A DNA stretch of 64,000 nt from Bradyrhizobium cenepequi (GTDB lineage: Bacteria > Pseudomonadota > Alphaproteobacteria > Rhizobiales > Xanthobacteraceae), in contig NZ_JAGKJI010000006.1 in NCBI RefSeq assembly GCF_020329485.1, forward strand, positions 161,278 through 225,277, in the 5' to 3' direction. Made by a program: the position numbers and the translations under genes. Of this stretch, positions 8,804 through 19,769 are shown piece after piece. Numbering within the stretch: position 1 is the stretch's first letter; every line of letters starts with the position of its first letter. The notes under the pieces are model-generated. The model did not search any database. It was not told where the DNA came from and saw nothing but the letters and a program-made list of their open reading frames with translations.

Positions 8804-9059
8804 CTCTTGACTCTCCTGGAAGGATTACGCGCCCGGCGGGATGAGGCAAAACGGGCATGGAGTATGCCTCAGGCGCCGGTATCGTCAAAATCCTGCGAGG
8901 AGGATCGAGGACGAATGCGGACAATTTGAGCAACTGCGCTGGCTGGATTTCACGTCGGCTTGGAACTGTAGAATGCGAATGACGCGGTCGTTCTGTCAAC
9001 TGGGGAAGCGTGCCGGCGAGATTTTTCCTTGCACAGGCAACCATCGAGCGACGCAGGCG

Positions 9060-10673
9060 TCAAAAATTGCGCCGGGCAACACGCCGTCCGATCACGAGCA
9101 ACAATGCGGCAAACAGAATGGTCGCCGCGGGAATGTCATTGAAACGTGCATATACCGTCGGCGGAATGGCAGCAGGCAAGCTGGCGTCGAGCACGCCCTC
9201 CATGCCAAGGCCGAGTTCTGCGACAATCCGTCCCGCCGGATCGATGACCGCGGAGATTCCGGTGTTCGCTGCGCGAACGACAGGCAGGCCCTCCTCGATG
9301 GCGCGCAGCCGCGCCTGCTGTAGATGCTGGTAGGGGCCGGTCGAGATGCCAAACCACCCATCATTGGTGACGTTGATGATCCAGCCCGGCCGGTCGTCGT
9401 GGATGTCAATGTAGGCGGGAAAAATCGCCTCATAGCAGATCAGTGGTAGCGCGCGCGGTGCATTCGGGATGTCCAGCGCATGACGGCGCTGGCCGGCGAT
9501 GAATCCGCCATGGACTTTGGTGAGCTGCACGAAGCCGAGCTTTTCCATCAGATCCTGAAACGGCAGATATTCGCCGAATGGGACCAGGTGCAGCTTGTCG
9601 TAAACCGATAGCACGCTGCCGTCGTGGTCGATGACGTAGATCGAATTATAGGCCCGCGTGATGCGGGCGCCTGGCGGCAGATCGGGGGCGCGCACCGAGC
9701 CGGTGATCAGCACGGTGCCTGGGGGCAGGAGGTCGGCGATCTCCGCCATCGCGTCGGCCTCGCGCGTCAGGAAGAACGGAAACGCCGATTCCGGCCAGAT
9801 CAGGATGCTGGCGTCGCGCACACCCGTGGATTGCGGGCCCGAGGCGCGATCGGAGAGCGTCAGATATTTCTTCATCACCTCCGCTTTGGCGGCGTAGTTG
9901 AATTTGACGTCCTGCTGCAGGTTGGGCTGCATGATGCGCAGCTTGACGTTGGAGACCATGGCGGTCGGCAACCGCGATAGCCGCACCGCGCCGAAAATCA
10001 GCATGGCCGCCAGCACGAGCAGCGCGGTGGCCGGCACCCGCCACAGCTTTCGGTTGGACGATTTGCCATCGATCAGGACCGCCGGACTGGCGAAGATTGC
10101 GACGGCAAGGAAGGTCATGCCCCACAGCCCGATCACTGACGCGGTCTGCGCCAGCGCCAACGGTTCTGACAGCGCATAGCCGAAGGCGTTCCAAGGAAAC
10201 CCTGATAGCACATGGCCACGCAGCCATTCGGCGATGGTCAGGCTCGCCGCCAGCGCCAGCACGCGGAAACCGTCGGGGGTCCAGAGCAGGCGCGCCAGCG
10301 CAAAGCCGAGCGCGGGAAACAGCGCGAGATAGGCGGGCAGGCCCAACACCGCAAACGGCATCAGCCAGGCGAAGGTCTGCGCATCGACCAGGAAGGCATA
10401 GCCGATCCAGTAAAGCCCAGGCACGAAGTAGCCGAGCCCGAACCAATAGCCGGAGATCGCCGCCGCTGGGATGCCACGCCACTTTCCGGCGCCGGCGCCG
10501 TCGATCAGCCAGACCGCGACCGGGAAGGTCAGGAACAGGATCGGCCAGGCGTTGAACGGCGCCATCGCAAGCGACGACAGGGCGCCGGCGACAAGTGCAA
10601 TGACGGCGCGCTTCCATCCCCAGGTCAGGATGATCGAAAGCCCGGCCGCGCGGAGTTGATCGGAAAATCTCAC
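9060..10673 (-). CDS. lnt: Apolipoprotein N-acyltransferase
   Basis: Lnt adds the third acyl chain to the N-terminal Cys of lipoproteins at the periplasmic face of the inner membrane. The protein has 537 residues: about six membrane helices in residues 20-230, then the nitrilase-fold domain. The catalytic triad is visible as E295 (IWPESAFP), K360 (YDKLHLVPFGEYLPF) and C413 (LICYEAIFP). A final membrane helix lies near the C-terminus. It starts with GTG overlapping the stop of the corC-like gene by four bases. Confidence 0.97.
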   Translation of the reverse strand: MRFSDQLRAAGLSIILTWGWKRAVIALVAGALSSLAMAPFNAWPILFLTFPVAVWLIDGAGAGKWRGIPAAAISGYWFGLGYFVPGLYWIGYAFLVDAQTFAWLMPFAVLGLPAYLALFPALGFALARLLWTPDGFRVLALAASLTIAEWLRGHVLSGFPWNAFGYALSEPLALAQTASVIGLWGMTFLAVAIFASPAVLIDGKSSNRKLWRVPATALLVLAAMLIFGAVRLSRLPTAMVSNVKLRIMQPNLQQDVKFNYAAKAEVMKKYLTLSDRASGPQSTGVRDASILIWPESAFPFFLTREADAMAEIADLLPPGTVLITGSVRAPDLPPGARITRAYNSIYVIDHDGSVLSVYDKLHLVPFGEYLPFQDLMEKLGFVQLTKVHGGFIAGQRRHALDIPNAPRALPLICYEAIFPAYIDIHDDRPGWIINVTNDGWFGISTGPYQHLQQARLRAIEEGLPVVRAANTGISAVIDPAGRIVAELGLGMEGVLDASLPAAIPPTVYARFNDIPAATILFAALLLVIGRRVARRNF

Positions 10674-11785
10674 TGCGGACCGGCTCCATCGCCGGATGGC
10701 GGAGGCGCAGTGTCGTTGGCCTGCGGGCTGGCATCGGGCGCCGCCTCGCTGCGGCGACGGCCCTCGCGCTCCTTGCGTGGAACGTTGCGTTCCTTGCGTG
10801 TCGCGATCCGCACGCGCTTGACTCGTCGCGGATCGGCGTCGAGCACCTCGACCTCGAAATTGCCGGGCCCGGAAATCAACTCGCCGCGCACCGGCACGCG
10901 GCCGACAAACGACACCAGATAGCCGCCGAGCGTCTCGACCTCCTCACCGGCCTCGCCCGTCACGAACTCTTCGCCGATGACGGAGCGGACATCTTCGAGG
11001 CTCGCCCGGGCGTCGGCGATGAATGAGTTGTCCGGCTGGCGCACGATCGACGGCGGCTCGTCGCTGTCGTGCTCGTCGTCGATCTCGCCGACGATCTCCT
11101 CGACGAGGTCCTCGATCGTCACCAGCCCGTCGGTGCCGCCGTATTCGTCGACCACCAGGGCGAGGTGAATACGCGTGGCCTGCATCTGCACCAACAGGTC
11201 GATCGCGCGCATCGACGGCGGCACATAAAGCAGCTTTCGGATGATATTGGCTTCGTGGAGCGGCAGCGCGAGATCAACCGCGCGCAGGTCGAGGCCGGCG
11301 GGAAACGGCTTCTTGCGCCGCGTCTTGCCGGCGTCGCTGACGCGCGCTCGTGCGGTCATGAAGGCGAGCAGGTCGCGGATGTGCACCATTCCCTCGGGAT
11401 CATCGAGGGTTTCGTTGTAGACCACGAGGCGCGAATGCGCGGCGCTTTCGAACAGGCTCATCAATTCGCCGAGCGGGATATCGCGCTTCACCGCGACGAT
11501 GTCGGCGCGATGCACCATCACATCGGCGATACGCCGCTCATGCAGGTTGAGGATGTTGCGCAGCATGGTGCGCTCGACGGCGGAAAAGTTCACGTCATCG
11601 GGCGTTGACGCATCGAGTACCACCTGCAGATCGTCGCGGACCGATCCCGCCTTCCAGCCGAACAGGGTGCGGATCGCGCGCAAGAGCCAGCTTTCCGCAG
11701 CGGGACGCTGTGTCTCCTCCGGCACAACGGCCGGCAGGTTGCGCACGTCGCGCGGATTGTCGTGGGTTGGTTCGGAGTCCGCCAT
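10670..11785 (-). CDS. Hemolysin/CorC family CBS-domain protein
   Basis: The protein has 371 residues. Two CBS domains (about 100-235) are followed by the transporter-associated CorC/HlyC domain. The family motif [19 protein letters not shown] is present near residue 235. There is no DUF21 membrane domain, so this is the short soluble CorC type often placed between ybeY and lnt. Proposed roles are in Mg2+/Co2+ efflux or envelope homeostasis, unproven for this clade. Open frame continues 37 codons upstream, but that overlaps ybe[11 protein letters not shown] is the sensible start, two bases after the ybeY stop. Confidence 0.92.
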   Translation of the reverse strand: MADSEPTHDNPRDVRNLPAVVPEETQRPAAESWLLRAIRTLFGWKAGSVRDDLQVVLDASTPDDVNFSAVERTMLRNILNLHERRIADVMVHRADIVAVKRDIPLGELMSLFESAAHSRLVVYNETLDDPEGMVHIRDLLAFMTARARVSDAGKTRRKKPFPAGLDLRAVDLALPLHEANIIRKLLYVPPSMRAIDLLVQMQATRIHLALVVDEYGGTDGLVTIEDLVEEIVGEIDDEHDSDEPPSIVRQPDNSFIADARASLEDVRSVIGEEFVTGEAGEEVETLGGYLVSFVGRVPVRGELISGPGNFEVEVLDADPRRVKRVRIATRKERNVPRKEREGRRRSEAAPDASPQANDTAPPPSGDGAGPQ

Positions 11786-11786
11786 T

Positions 11787-12293
11787 TCAGTCCATCCGCT
11801 CCCGGTCCGAATACGGATCGGGAATGCCGAGCTGCGCGAGGATTTCGCGCTCGAGATTTTCCATTTGCTCGGCGTCGTCGTCGTTTTCGTGGTCATAGCC
11901 GATCAGGTGCAGGAAGCCGTGAACCGCAAGGTGGCTCAGATGATGATCAAACGGCTTGTCTTCCTCGTCGGCCTCCTTGCGCGTCGTCTCATAAGCGATC
12001 GCGATATCGCCGAGCATGCGCGGGGCGTCGTCCAGGCCGTCTGCGCCCGTCGTCTGCAGCGCCGGAAACGACAGCACGTTGGTCGGCTTGTCGATGCCGC
12101 GCCAGTTGCAGTTCAGCGTCCGGATTCCCGAATCATCCGTCAGCATCACTGCCAGTTCGGCCTCGGCGACATCGGCCTCGGCGATCTCGGCGGCGGCCTC
12201 GATGGCGCGATGGATCACCGCTTCAGCATTCGGCACCGTCTGCCAGCAATCGGCTGTGACCAGAACCTCGGTAGCGGGGAGGGCGGAAGACAC
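11787..12293 (-). CDS. ybeY: Endoribonuclease YbeY
   Basis: YbeY is a zinc-dependent RNase needed for 16S rRNA 3'-end maturation and ribosome quality control. The protein has 168 residues and carries the H-x3-H-x5-H zinc site in HLAVHGFLHLIGYDH near residues 122-136, plus NVLSFPAL near 92. The start is GTG, with GGAA upstream. It lies between phoH and corC in the conserved order phoH-ybeY-corC-lnt. Confidence 0.96.
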   Translation of the reverse strand: MSSALPATEVLVTADCWQTVPNAEAVIHRAIEAAAEIAEADVAEAELAVMLTDDSGIRTLNCNWRGIDKPTNVLSFPALQTTGADGLDDAPRMLGDIAIAYETTRKEADEEDKPFDHHLSHLAVHGFLHLIGYDHENDDDAEQMENLEREILAQLGIPDPYSDRERMD

Positions 12294-12376
12294 TGTCGTT
12301 CCAAAAAGTTGTTTCTAGGCGTTTGGGTTGCGGCTGGAACCTGCCAGCGGCAGGTCCGTGCGGCCGGCTGATGACA

Positions 12377-13432
12377 TCATGATTTGGCGGCGACCTGCCG
12401 CTGTGGCAATCCCTCATAGGCGGCAACGATCCGTGCCACCAATTCGTGACGGATCACGTCCTCCGCCGTGAAGTGCACCTGTGCGATGCCCTCGACGCCA
12501 TCCAGCAGGCTTACCGCTTCCGCCAGTCCCGAGGCCTGGCCGTGTGGCAAGTCGACCTGCGAAGGGTCGCCGGTGACGATCATGCGGCTGTTCTCGCCGA
12601 GCCGCGTCAGGAACATCTTCATCTGCATCGAGGTGGTGTTTTGCGCTTCATCCAGGATGATGACGGCATTGGTCAGCGTGCGGCCGCGCATGAAGGCAAG
12701 CGGCGCGATCTCGATCTCGCCGCCTTGCAGCGCACGCTCCACCACGCGCGCGTCCATCAGGTCATAGAGCGCATCATAGATCGGCCGCAGATAGGGGTCG
12801 ACTTTCTCGCGGAGATCGCCGGGCAAGAACCCGAGCCGTTCACCGGCCTCGACCGCAGGCCGTGTCAGGATGATGCGATCGACCTCCTTGCGCTCGAACA
12901 GTTGCGCGGCATAGGCGACCGCAAGCCAGGTCTTGCCGGTGCCGGCGGGGCCGACGCCGAACACCAGCTCGTGCCGCTTCAGCGCACGGATATAGGAATC
13001 CTGCGCGGCGGTGCGCGCCCGCACCGGGCGCTTGCGCAGATTGATGGTCTCGAACGAAGGCTTTGCGGTCTTGGCGTCGAATTCGAACAGCGAGCCCTGC
13101 GCGATCACGGCGCGGATCGCACCTTCGACGTCACCCTGCGACAGGTCATGTCCCTGCGTTGCCTGGCCATAGAGTGTCTCCAGCACGCGCCGCGCGGCGT
13201 CGCAGCCGTCGCGGGAGCCGGCGATGGTGATCTGGTTGCCGCGGGAATCGACGACGACGCCGAGCCGGCGTTCGATCTGTGCCAGATTCTGGCCATAAGG
13301 GCCGACCAGCGCCGAAGCGGCGCGGTTGTCGTCGAAGTCGATGACGACCTGGGTCTCTGGCGGGATCTGCATGTCGCGGTCGGGTTTGCGGCTGGGAGCA
13401 AGCGAAGATGAATCCGATGCGCTTTTTGGCAA
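12377..13432 (-). CDS. PhoH-like ATPase
   Basis: The protein has about 351 residues. A KH-like segment at about 35-110 is followed by the P-loop ATPase domain (GPAGTGKTWLAV, then Walker B IILDEAQNTT). PhoH proteins are found beside ybeY and are thought to act in RNA metabolism. The start is uncertain. A TTG at 13432 (MPKSASDS) is preceded by GGAG at nine bases and clears the miaB stop; the open frame extends to another TTG at 13447, and an internal ATG begins MQIPPETQ. Confidence 0.93.
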   Translation of the reverse strand: MPKSASDSSSLAPSRKPDRDMQIPPETQVVIDFDDNRAASALVGPYGQNLAQIERRLGVVVDSRGNQITIAGSRDGCDAARRVLETLYGQATQGHDLSQGDVEGAIRAVIAQGSLFEFDAKTAKPSFETINLRKRPVRARTAAQDSYIRALKRHELVFGVGPAGTGKTWLAVAYAAQLFERKEVDRIILTRPAVEAGERLGFLPGDLREKVDPYLRPIYDALYDLMDARVVERALQGGEIEIAPLAFMRGRTLTNAVIILDEAQNTTSMQMKMFLTRLGENSRMIVTGDPSQVDLPHGQASGLAEAVSLLDGVEGIAQVHFTAEDVIRHELVARIVAAYEGLPQRQVAAKS

Positions 13433-13436
13433 GGGT

Positions 13437-14837
13437 TCAGGCTCCAATGGGCGTCTGCGAAAAAGCGGATACTAGCGGCCGCGCATCACGTGCGGCGAGC
13501 TCGCCGAGCAGGCTGTAGCGCTCGAGGCTATCGACCCGGACCGGCAGGATTTTTCCGACGATATCCGACGAAGCCATCACATGCGCGGGCTGCAGATAGG
13601 CCGTGCGGCCGACGATTTGGCCCGGGTTGCGGCCGGCACGTTCAAACAGCACATCGACCGTGGTGCCGATCGCAGCCTTGTTGAAGGCTGATTGCTGGCT
13701 GTCGATCAAGTTCTGGAGCCGCTCCAAACGCTCGTCCATCTCTGCCGCTGGCACCATCTCCTGCATGTCCGCCGCCGGCGTGCCGGGCCGGGGCGAATAC
13801 TTGAACGAATAAGCTGCAGCGTACCCTATTTGCATGACAAGCGCGAGGGTTGCGGAAAAATCTTCCCTACTTTCGCTGGGGAAGCCGACGATGAAATCCG
13901 ATGAAAAAGCAATGTCTTGGCGTACCGCACGAAGCCGGTCGATGACGCGGCGGTAATCATCGGCGGTATGTTTGCGGTTCATGGCTGCTAAAATCCGGTC
14001 CGAACCGGACTGCACCGGCAGGTGCACGAATGGCATCAGCGCCGGCAAGTCGCGATGCGCCTCGATCAGGCTGTCCTCGACGTCGCGGGGGTGGCTGGTC
14101 GAATAGCGCAGGCGCAGCACCCCGGGGATTGCGGCGAGCCGCTCGAGCAATTTGCCGAGCGGCCAGCTTCGTCCATCCGGCCCTTCGCCGTGATAGGCGT
14201 TGACGTTCTGCCCGATCAGGGTGATCTCGCGCACGCCGTTGTCGGCAAGCCGTGTGACATCCTCGATGATCCTTGTCACGGGACGAGAGACTTCCGCGCC
14301 GCGCGTGTAAGGCACGACGCAGAAGGTGCAGAACTTGTCACAGCCCTCCTGCACGGTGACAAAGGCGGAAATGCCGCGCGAGCGGATAGCCTCGGGTTTC
14401 GGCGGCGGCAGAAATCCGAACTTGTCGTCGACGGGGAATTCGGTTTCCAGCGCACGGCCTTCTGCCTTCGCCTGCTTCAGCAGGTGCGGCAGATGGTGGT
14501 AGCTCTGCGGACCGACCACGACGTCGACGGTCGGTGCGCGCCGAACGATCTCCTCGCCTTCGGCTTGCGCAACGCAGCCGGCGACCGCAATTTTCACGTC
14601 GCGCCCCTGCCGCGCGGCGTCGTCCTTCATCACGCGCAGCCGCCCGAGCTCGGAATAGACCTTTTCCGAGGCTTTCTCGCGGATATGGCAGGTGTTGAGG
14701 ATCACCAGGTCCGCTTCGTCGGCGTTTGCGGTCTCGACAAAGCCCTCGCCGGCCAGCGTATCCACCATGCGCTGCGCATCGTAGACATTCATCTGGCAGC
14801 CATAGGATTTGATGTGCAGCTGGCGCGGCGGCGTCAT
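13437..14837 (-). CDS. miaB: tRNA-2-methylthio-N6-dimethylallyladenosine synthase MiaB
   Basis: MiaB is a radical-SAM methylthiotransferase acting on i6A37 of tRNA. The protein is 466 residues from [10 protein letters not shown], preceded by AGG at five bases; an ATG ten codons earlier has no ribosome site. The N-terminal domain has the first cluster cysteines ([23 protein letters not shown]). The radical-SAM CxxxCxxC is in [16 protein letters not shown], and a TRAM domain lies at the C-terminus. It is part of the fur-HAD-miaB-phoH run. Confidence 0.97.
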   Translation of the reverse strand: MTPPRQLHIKSYGCQMNVYDAQRMVDTLAGEGFVETANADEADLVILNTCHIREKASEKVYSELGRLRVMKDDAARQGRDVKIAVAGCVAQAEGEEIVRRAPTVDVVVGPQSYHHLPHLLKQAKAEGRALETEFPVDDKFGFLPPPKPEAIRSRGISAFVTVQEGCDKFCTFCVVPYTRGAEVSRPVTRIIEDVTRLADNGVREITLIGQNVNAYHGEGPDGRSWPLGKLLERLAAIPGVLRLRYSTSHPRDVEDSLIEAHRDLPALMPFVHLPVQSGSDRILAAMNRKHTADDYRRVIDRLRAVRQDIAFSSDFIVGFPSESREDFSATLALVMQIGYAAAYSFKYSPRPGTPAADMQEMVPAAEMDERLERLQNLIDSQQSAFNKAAIGTTVDVLFERAGRNPGQIVGRTAYLQPAHVMASSDIVGKILPVRVDSLERYSLLGELAARDARPLVSAFSQTPIGA

Positions 14838-14921
14838 GGAACCTGCTTGGGGTGGAAAGGAGCGCATTCAGGGCGCAGGGCTCAAATATAGTCTAAAGCG
14901 GTCAAAATCCAGTTTTTGGGC

Positions 14922-14952
14922 CCGTCATTCCGGGCGGCTCCCGGAATACCGG
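14922..14952. repeat. Half copy of R2
   Basis: GTCATTCCGGGCGGCTCCCGGAATAC matches one end of the R2 repeat and forms a short hairpin (ATTCCGGG/CCCGGAAT). It sits between the HAD gene and miaB and abuts the HAD stop codon. Confidence 0.6.
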
Positions 14953-14953
14953 T

Positions 14954-15631
14954 TCAGATTGTGGCCGCGATGGCGCCGCCCTCGATCAGCCCGGGCAGTT
15001 CCCGCATGTCCGCGAACGTCACCATGGCGCCAGCGGCGCGCAGCGCCTCGGCGTGGCCCGGCCCGCAATGGCTGCCGCCGCAAAAGCCGAGCACCGCCAT
15101 CCCGGCGGCCCGGGCGGCCGTGATGCCGGCGATGCTGTCCTCGACCACGACGCAGCGTTCGGGCGCCACCTTCATCTGCTCGGCCGCGAACAGGAACAGA
15201 TCGGGCGCCGGCTTGCCGTTCTTGACCTGCAGGGCCGAAAAGATGTTCGGCGCGAATCGTCCGTACAGCGCGGCGCGGCCAAGGCTGACGTGCATGCGTT
15301 GCGGTGAGCCGCTGGACGCCACGCAAAAGGGCTGCGCGATCCGATCGAGCGCAGCGTGAATGTGTGGCACCGCTTGCAGATCGGCCTCGAAGGAACGGAA
15401 CAGTTCGTCCTGCAATTGCATGTGAAAATCATCTGGCAGGCTGTGGCCGAGCTCGGCTTCGATTTCGAGATTCGCCTGGCGCGTCGAGCGACCGAGGAAA
15501 CGATCGAACACTTGTTCGGACGTGATCGGATAGCCGTGACGCGTCAGCACCTCGGCATGCGCGCGGCAGGAGATGACTTCGCTGTCGACCAGCACGCCAT
15601 CGCAATCGAAGATGATAAGATCAGGGGTCAA
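14954..15631 (-). CDS. HAD-superfamily hydrolase, phosphatase/phosphomutase type
   Basis: The protein has 225 residues. Motif I DCDGVLVDSE carries the nucleophile Asp near residue 9; motif II is VASSG near 105; Lys of motif III is in KNGKPAPDLF; motif IV is VVVEDSIAG. A helical cap lies between motifs I and II, as in phosphoglycolate phosphatase and beta-phosphoglucomutase relatives. The substrate is unknown. The start is TTG, six bases after the fur stop, with no clear ribosome site, which suggests coupling to fur. Confidence 0.88.
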   Translation of the reverse strand: MTPDLIIFDCDGVLVDSEVISCRAHAEVLTRHGYPITSEQVFDRFLGRSTRQANLEIEAELGHSLPDDFHMQLQDELFRSFEADLQAVPHIHAALDRIAQPFCVASSGSPQRMHVSLGRAALYGRFAPNIFSALQVKNGKPAPDLFLFAAEQMKVAPERCVVVEDSIAGITAARAAGMAVLGFCGGSHCGPGHAEALRAAGAMVTFADMRELPGLIEGGAIAATI

Positions 15632-15637
15632 ATCAGA

Positions 15638-16087
15638 TTACGACTTATCGTCGTCCAGCGGGACGCAATAGAGTTCGAGCCGGTGGTCGACCAGCTTGTA
15701 GCCGAGCTTGCGGGCGATCTCCGCCTGCAATTTCTCGATCTCTTCGGACGTGAATTCGATCACCTTGCCGTCCCGCAGATTGATCAGGTGGTCGTGGTGG
15801 CTGTCGGGCATCTGCTCATAGCGCGCGCGACCCTCACGGAAGTCGTGGCGCTCGATGATGCCCGCATCCTCGAACAATTTGACCGTGCGATAGACGGTCG
15901 AGATCGAGATCTTGTCATCGATCGCGACGCAGCGCCGGTAAAGCTCCTCGACGTCCGGATGATCCACCGATTCGGCCAGCACGCGCGCGATGACGCGGCG
16001 CTGCTCGGTCATGCGCATGCCGGTCGCGGCGCAGCGCGCCTCGATGCCGGTGTTTTTCATCGCAGACAAGGATTTCAGCGGAGCCAT
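15638..16087 (-). CDS. Fur/Mur-type metal-responsive transcriptional regulator
   Basis: The protein is 149 residues starting MAPLKSLSAM. A winged helix (MRMTEQRRVIARVL, then SISTVYRTVKLFE) is followed by a dimerisation domain with the metal-site run SHHDHLINL. There is no paired CxxC zinc motif, nor the haem-regulatory motif of Irr. In Bradyrhizobium the Fur protein at this locus answers to manganese as well as iron (Fur/Mur), so metal specificity should not be assumed to be iron. The open frame continues 22 codons upstream into rimI; the start chosen avoids that. Confidence 0.93.
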   Translation of the reverse strand: MAPLKSLSAMKNTGIEARCAATGMRMTEQRRVIARVLAESVDHPDVEELYRRCVAIDDKISISTVYRTVKLFEDAGIIERHDFREGRARYEQMPDSHHDHLINLRDGKVIEFTSEEIEKLQAEIARKLGYKLVDHRLELYCVPLDDDKS

Positions 16088-16139
16088 GTTTATTGAGCCT
16101 TGAAGCGCAGGGCAGGACTGTTCTGCCACCGCCCGCATG

Positions 16140-16625
16140 TTACGACAAGTCACGCCGCATCAGAAGTGCATTCAAATGTTCCCCGCCCGGCTGCTTGTAA
16201 TAGCGTTCGCGGCGACCGACGACGGCAAATCCGGCCCGTTCGTAGAGCCGTCGTGCCGGCTGGTTGTTTTCCTCCACTTCGAGGAAAACAGTGCGCACGC
16301 CGCGGCCGGCAAGATGGCCGAGATGGGTCAACAACAAATTGCGCGACAGCCCGCGGCCGCGCTGGCTGGAATCGATCGTGATCGACAGGATTTCAGCTTC
16401 ATCTGCTCCCATCCGCGACACCGCAAAGCCGATGGTCTTGCGCCCGAGCCGCAGGCGATGCACCAGCGTGTTGCGCTCGGCAAGCATCGCCTCGAACTCG
16501 CCTTCGCCCCAGCCGCGATGAAACGAAGCGCCATGCAACTGCGCCAGACGCGGTGCGTCGCGCGCAGTCGCGGGTTCGACCGCCGGCGTGCCGCGGTTGA
16601 GCCAATCGGAGAGCCAGGCCATCAT
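16140..16625 (-). CDS. rimI: Ribosomal-protein-alanine N-acetyltransferase
   Basis: The protein has 161 residues with a GNAT fold: the acetyl-CoA loop QRGRGLSRNLL near residue 88 and the C-terminal YERAGFAVVGRRERYY typical of RimI. It acetylates the N-terminal Ala of S18. Its ATG overlaps the tsaB stop by four bases, the usual tsaB-rimI arrangement. Confidence 0.93.
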   Translation of the reverse strand: MMAWLSDWLNRGTPAVEPATARDAPRLAQLHGASFHRGWGEGEFEAMLAERNTLVHRLRLGRKTIGFAVSRMGADEAEILSITIDSSQRGRGLSRNLLLTHLGHLAGRGVRTVFLEVEENNQPARRLYERAGFAVVGRRERYYKQPGGEHLNALLMRRDLS

Positions 16626-17320
16626 GACGCTGTCGGTTGGGCGACGTCGAGCAGCGGATTGGCCGATGGCTTTGCGTCCGGCGCGCGCAGATAGAACGGC
16701 CGCGCGGGCGCCGATTCCGGACTGACGGCAGCGCCGACCCAGGCAACCCAGGTGATATCGGGCGCGGCCTGAGGATCGACCTTGAGCGGTGGCGCCGTCT
16801 CTGCCGGCCAGCGGTCCGCGAGGATTCTTGCGGCGTTGCCGACCAGATGTGGCGCGCCAAGCTGCGCGGCCTCGATTGCCGCTTCGATCGGCGCCACCTT
16901 CGGCTTGACCCGTGGGCTGCCGTCGCCGCTCACCACCTGGAAATAGACATGGTCGTGCCGCGCATCGATCGCGGAGATGATCGGATGCTCGCCGTTCTCG
17001 GCGACAACGGGCGCGGCATAGGCGGTCAGCGTGGTGATGCCGACGACCGGCTTGTTGGCCGCCAGAGCGATGCCGCGCGCCGCTGACAGGCCGACGCGCA
17101 GCCCGGTGAAACTGCCGGGACCGGTCGTGACAGCAATGCGATCGAGGGAGGTGAAGGCGATGCCGCTTTCCTTCATCACCCGCGCGATCAGCGGCATCAG
17201 CGCCTCAGCATGCCCGCGCTTCATCGGTTGCGATTCCAGCGCGAGCGACTTGCTCGCGGTGGTGTCGAGCACCGCGGCGGAGCAGGCGTCGAGCGCGGTA
17301 TCGATGGCGAGGATAATCAT
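16622..17320 (-). CDS. tsaB: tRNA threonylcarbamoyladenosine biosynthesis protein TsaB
   Basis: TsaB is the actin-fold partner of TsaD in making t6A37 in tRNA. The protein has 232 residues. The N-terminal ILAIDTALDACSAAV phosphate-binding strand and VTTGPGSFTGLRVGLS near residue 65 are diagnostic. It begins the minus-strand housekeeping cluster that runs to the XRE gene. Confidence 0.95.
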   Translation of the reverse strand: MIILAIDTALDACSAAVLDTTASKSLALESQPMKRGHAEALMPLIARVMKESGIAFTSLDRIAVTTGPGSFTGLRVGLSAARGIALAANKPVVGITTLTAYAAPVVAENGEHPIISAIDARHDHVYFQVVSGDGSPRVKPKVAPIEAAIEAAQLGAPHLVGNAARILADRWPAETAPPLKVDPQAAPDITWVAWVGAAVSPESAPARPFYLRAPDAKPSANPLLDVAQPTAS

Positions 17321-17402
17321 GGAGCGAATGGCGAATGGCGAGTGGCGAATGGATGGTCAGACGCGATCCCTCGCCATTCGCTACTCACTATTCGCTCTCC
17401 TT
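17321..17402. repeat. Inverted repeat of GCGAATGG units between NifU and tsaB genes
   Basis: GAGCGAATGGCGAATGGCGA plus a further AGTGGCGAATGG on the left is mirrored by CCATTCGCTACTCACTATTCGCTCTC on the right. The arms are made of small direct repeats of GCGAATGG. It could act as a hairpin at the end of the NifU-type gene. Confidence 0.7.
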
Positions 17403-17972
17403 TTACATCGGGCGGACTTCGACCACATCGGGGACGAAGTGTCGCAGCAGGTTCTGGATGCCGTGCTGCAGTGTTGCGGTCGAGGACGGGCAGCCGGAGC
17501 AGGCGCCCTTCATGTTGAGATAGACGACGCCGTCCTTGAAGCCGCGGAAGGTGATGTCGCCGCCGTCATTGGCGACCGCCGGCCGCACCCGCGTCTCGAT
17601 CAGGTCCTTGATCTGAGCGACGGTGTCGGCGTCCTCTTCGTTGAAGAACTCGTCGTCCTCGTCGAGCGAATCGTCGCCATCAACGCTGCCGTCGGCGAGC
17701 AGCGGCGCGCCGGACATGTAGTGCTCCATGATCGCGCCGAGGATCGCGGGCTTCAGATGCTGCCAGTCGCCGTCGGCCTTGGTCACGGTGACGAAGTCGG
17801 AGCCATAGAACACGCCGGTGACGCCGGGCACGGCGAACAGCCGTTCGGCGAGCGGGGAGCGGACGGCGGCCTCGACGTTCGCAAATTCCATGGTGCCGCT
17901 GGCGAGCACGGTGCGGCCCGGAATGAACTTCAGGGTGGCGGGATTGGGGGTAGCTTCGGTCTGGATGAACAT
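17403..17972 (-). CDS. NifU family Fe-S scaffold protein (Nfu type)
   Basis: The protein has 189 residues. The N-terminal Nfu domain (about 1-90, MFIQTEATPNPATLKFIPG) is followed by an acidic linker and a C-terminal NifU domain with the cluster-binding CxxC in GACSGCPSS near residue 158. This two-domain form delivers Fe-S clusters to target enzymes in alphaproteobacteria and mitochondria. It is a single gene between usp and tsaB. Confidence 0.95.
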   Translation of the reverse strand: MFIQTEATPNPATLKFIPGRTVLASGTMEFANVEAAVRSPLAERLFAVPGVTGVFYGSDFVTVTKADGDWQHLKPAILGAIMEHYMSGAPLLADGSVDGDDSLDEDDEFFNEEDADTVAQIKDLIETRVRPAVANDGGDITFRGFKDGVVYLNMKGACSGCPSSTATLQHGIQNLLRHFVPDVVEVRPM

Positions 17973-18089
17973 TTTGTTTTCTCCGGCGTCGCCGGTTCAA
18001 GGCCGGCGCGTGGGGTTCCCTTAGCAGATGGCGACGGCGAACGCACGGATCAAGGCGGGAACCACCGGTTCCGACGACTTATCAAGCAG

Positions 18090-18584
18090 TTACGACAGCG
18101 AATCGATCTCCTGGTCGGTCAGGCCGCCAGGCACGATGGTGACGGGAATCGGGAACGCGCCCATGATCTTGGCCATGGTGGTAATGATCGGGCCGGGACC
18201 CTCCGGCCCCGGATTGGCCGCCAGCACCAGCATCGAGATGTCCTCGTCCTTGTCAATGACGTCGAGGACCTGCTCAGTCGGGTCGCCCTCGCGAATCACC
18301 CGCTCCGGCGTGATCGCGGCAATGCCGTTGGCGCGGCCGGCGGCGCGGTCCAGCGCCTCGTTCGCGGCTTCCTCGGCCTCGGCGCGCATGATGTCGGCGA
18401 CCCCGAGCCATTGCTGGTTCTGGTCCTCGGTCTCGATGACGCGCAGCATCACGACGCCGCCGCCGACCCGGATCGCCCAGCGGCTGGCGTAGTAGACGGC
18501 GCGGTCCCACTCCGCGCTGTCGTCAACGATGACAAGACATTTTGGCTTGTGACCCGATTCGTAGCTTCGTCGCTGGGTGGTCAT
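18090..18584 (-). CDS. Universal stress protein (UspA family)
   Basis: The protein has 164 residues and a single Usp domain: beta strand CLVIVDDSAEWDRAVYYA at the start and the C-terminal nucleotide-loop region MLVLAANPGPEGPGPI near residue 130. The ATP-binding G-x2-G-x9-G-S/T signature is not clear (NPGPEGPGPI), so nucleotide binding is uncertain. It is short and stands alone upstream of the NifU-type gene. Confidence 0.9.
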   Translation of the reverse strand: MTTQRRSYESGHKPKCLVIVDDSAEWDRAVYYASRWAIRVGGGVVMLRVIETEDQNQQWLGVADIMRAEAEEAANEALDRAAGRANGIAAITPERVIREGDPTEQVLDVIDKDEDISMLVLAANPGPEGPGPIITTMAKIMGAFPIPVTIVPGGLTDQEIDSLS

Positions 18585-18650
18585 GCATGTCCCGGTGCAT
18601 TATTGCCAAGCAACATATGGTGACACACTCGCTGTCGTTTTGGGAGTCGC

Positions 18651-19703
<1,053 letters not shown>

Positions 19704-19769
19704 GGTCTCAATTCCCGGAAAGTGCCGCTTTGGCGGGGTCGTTTGCCATTTTGGGGCTATCTGCGCAAG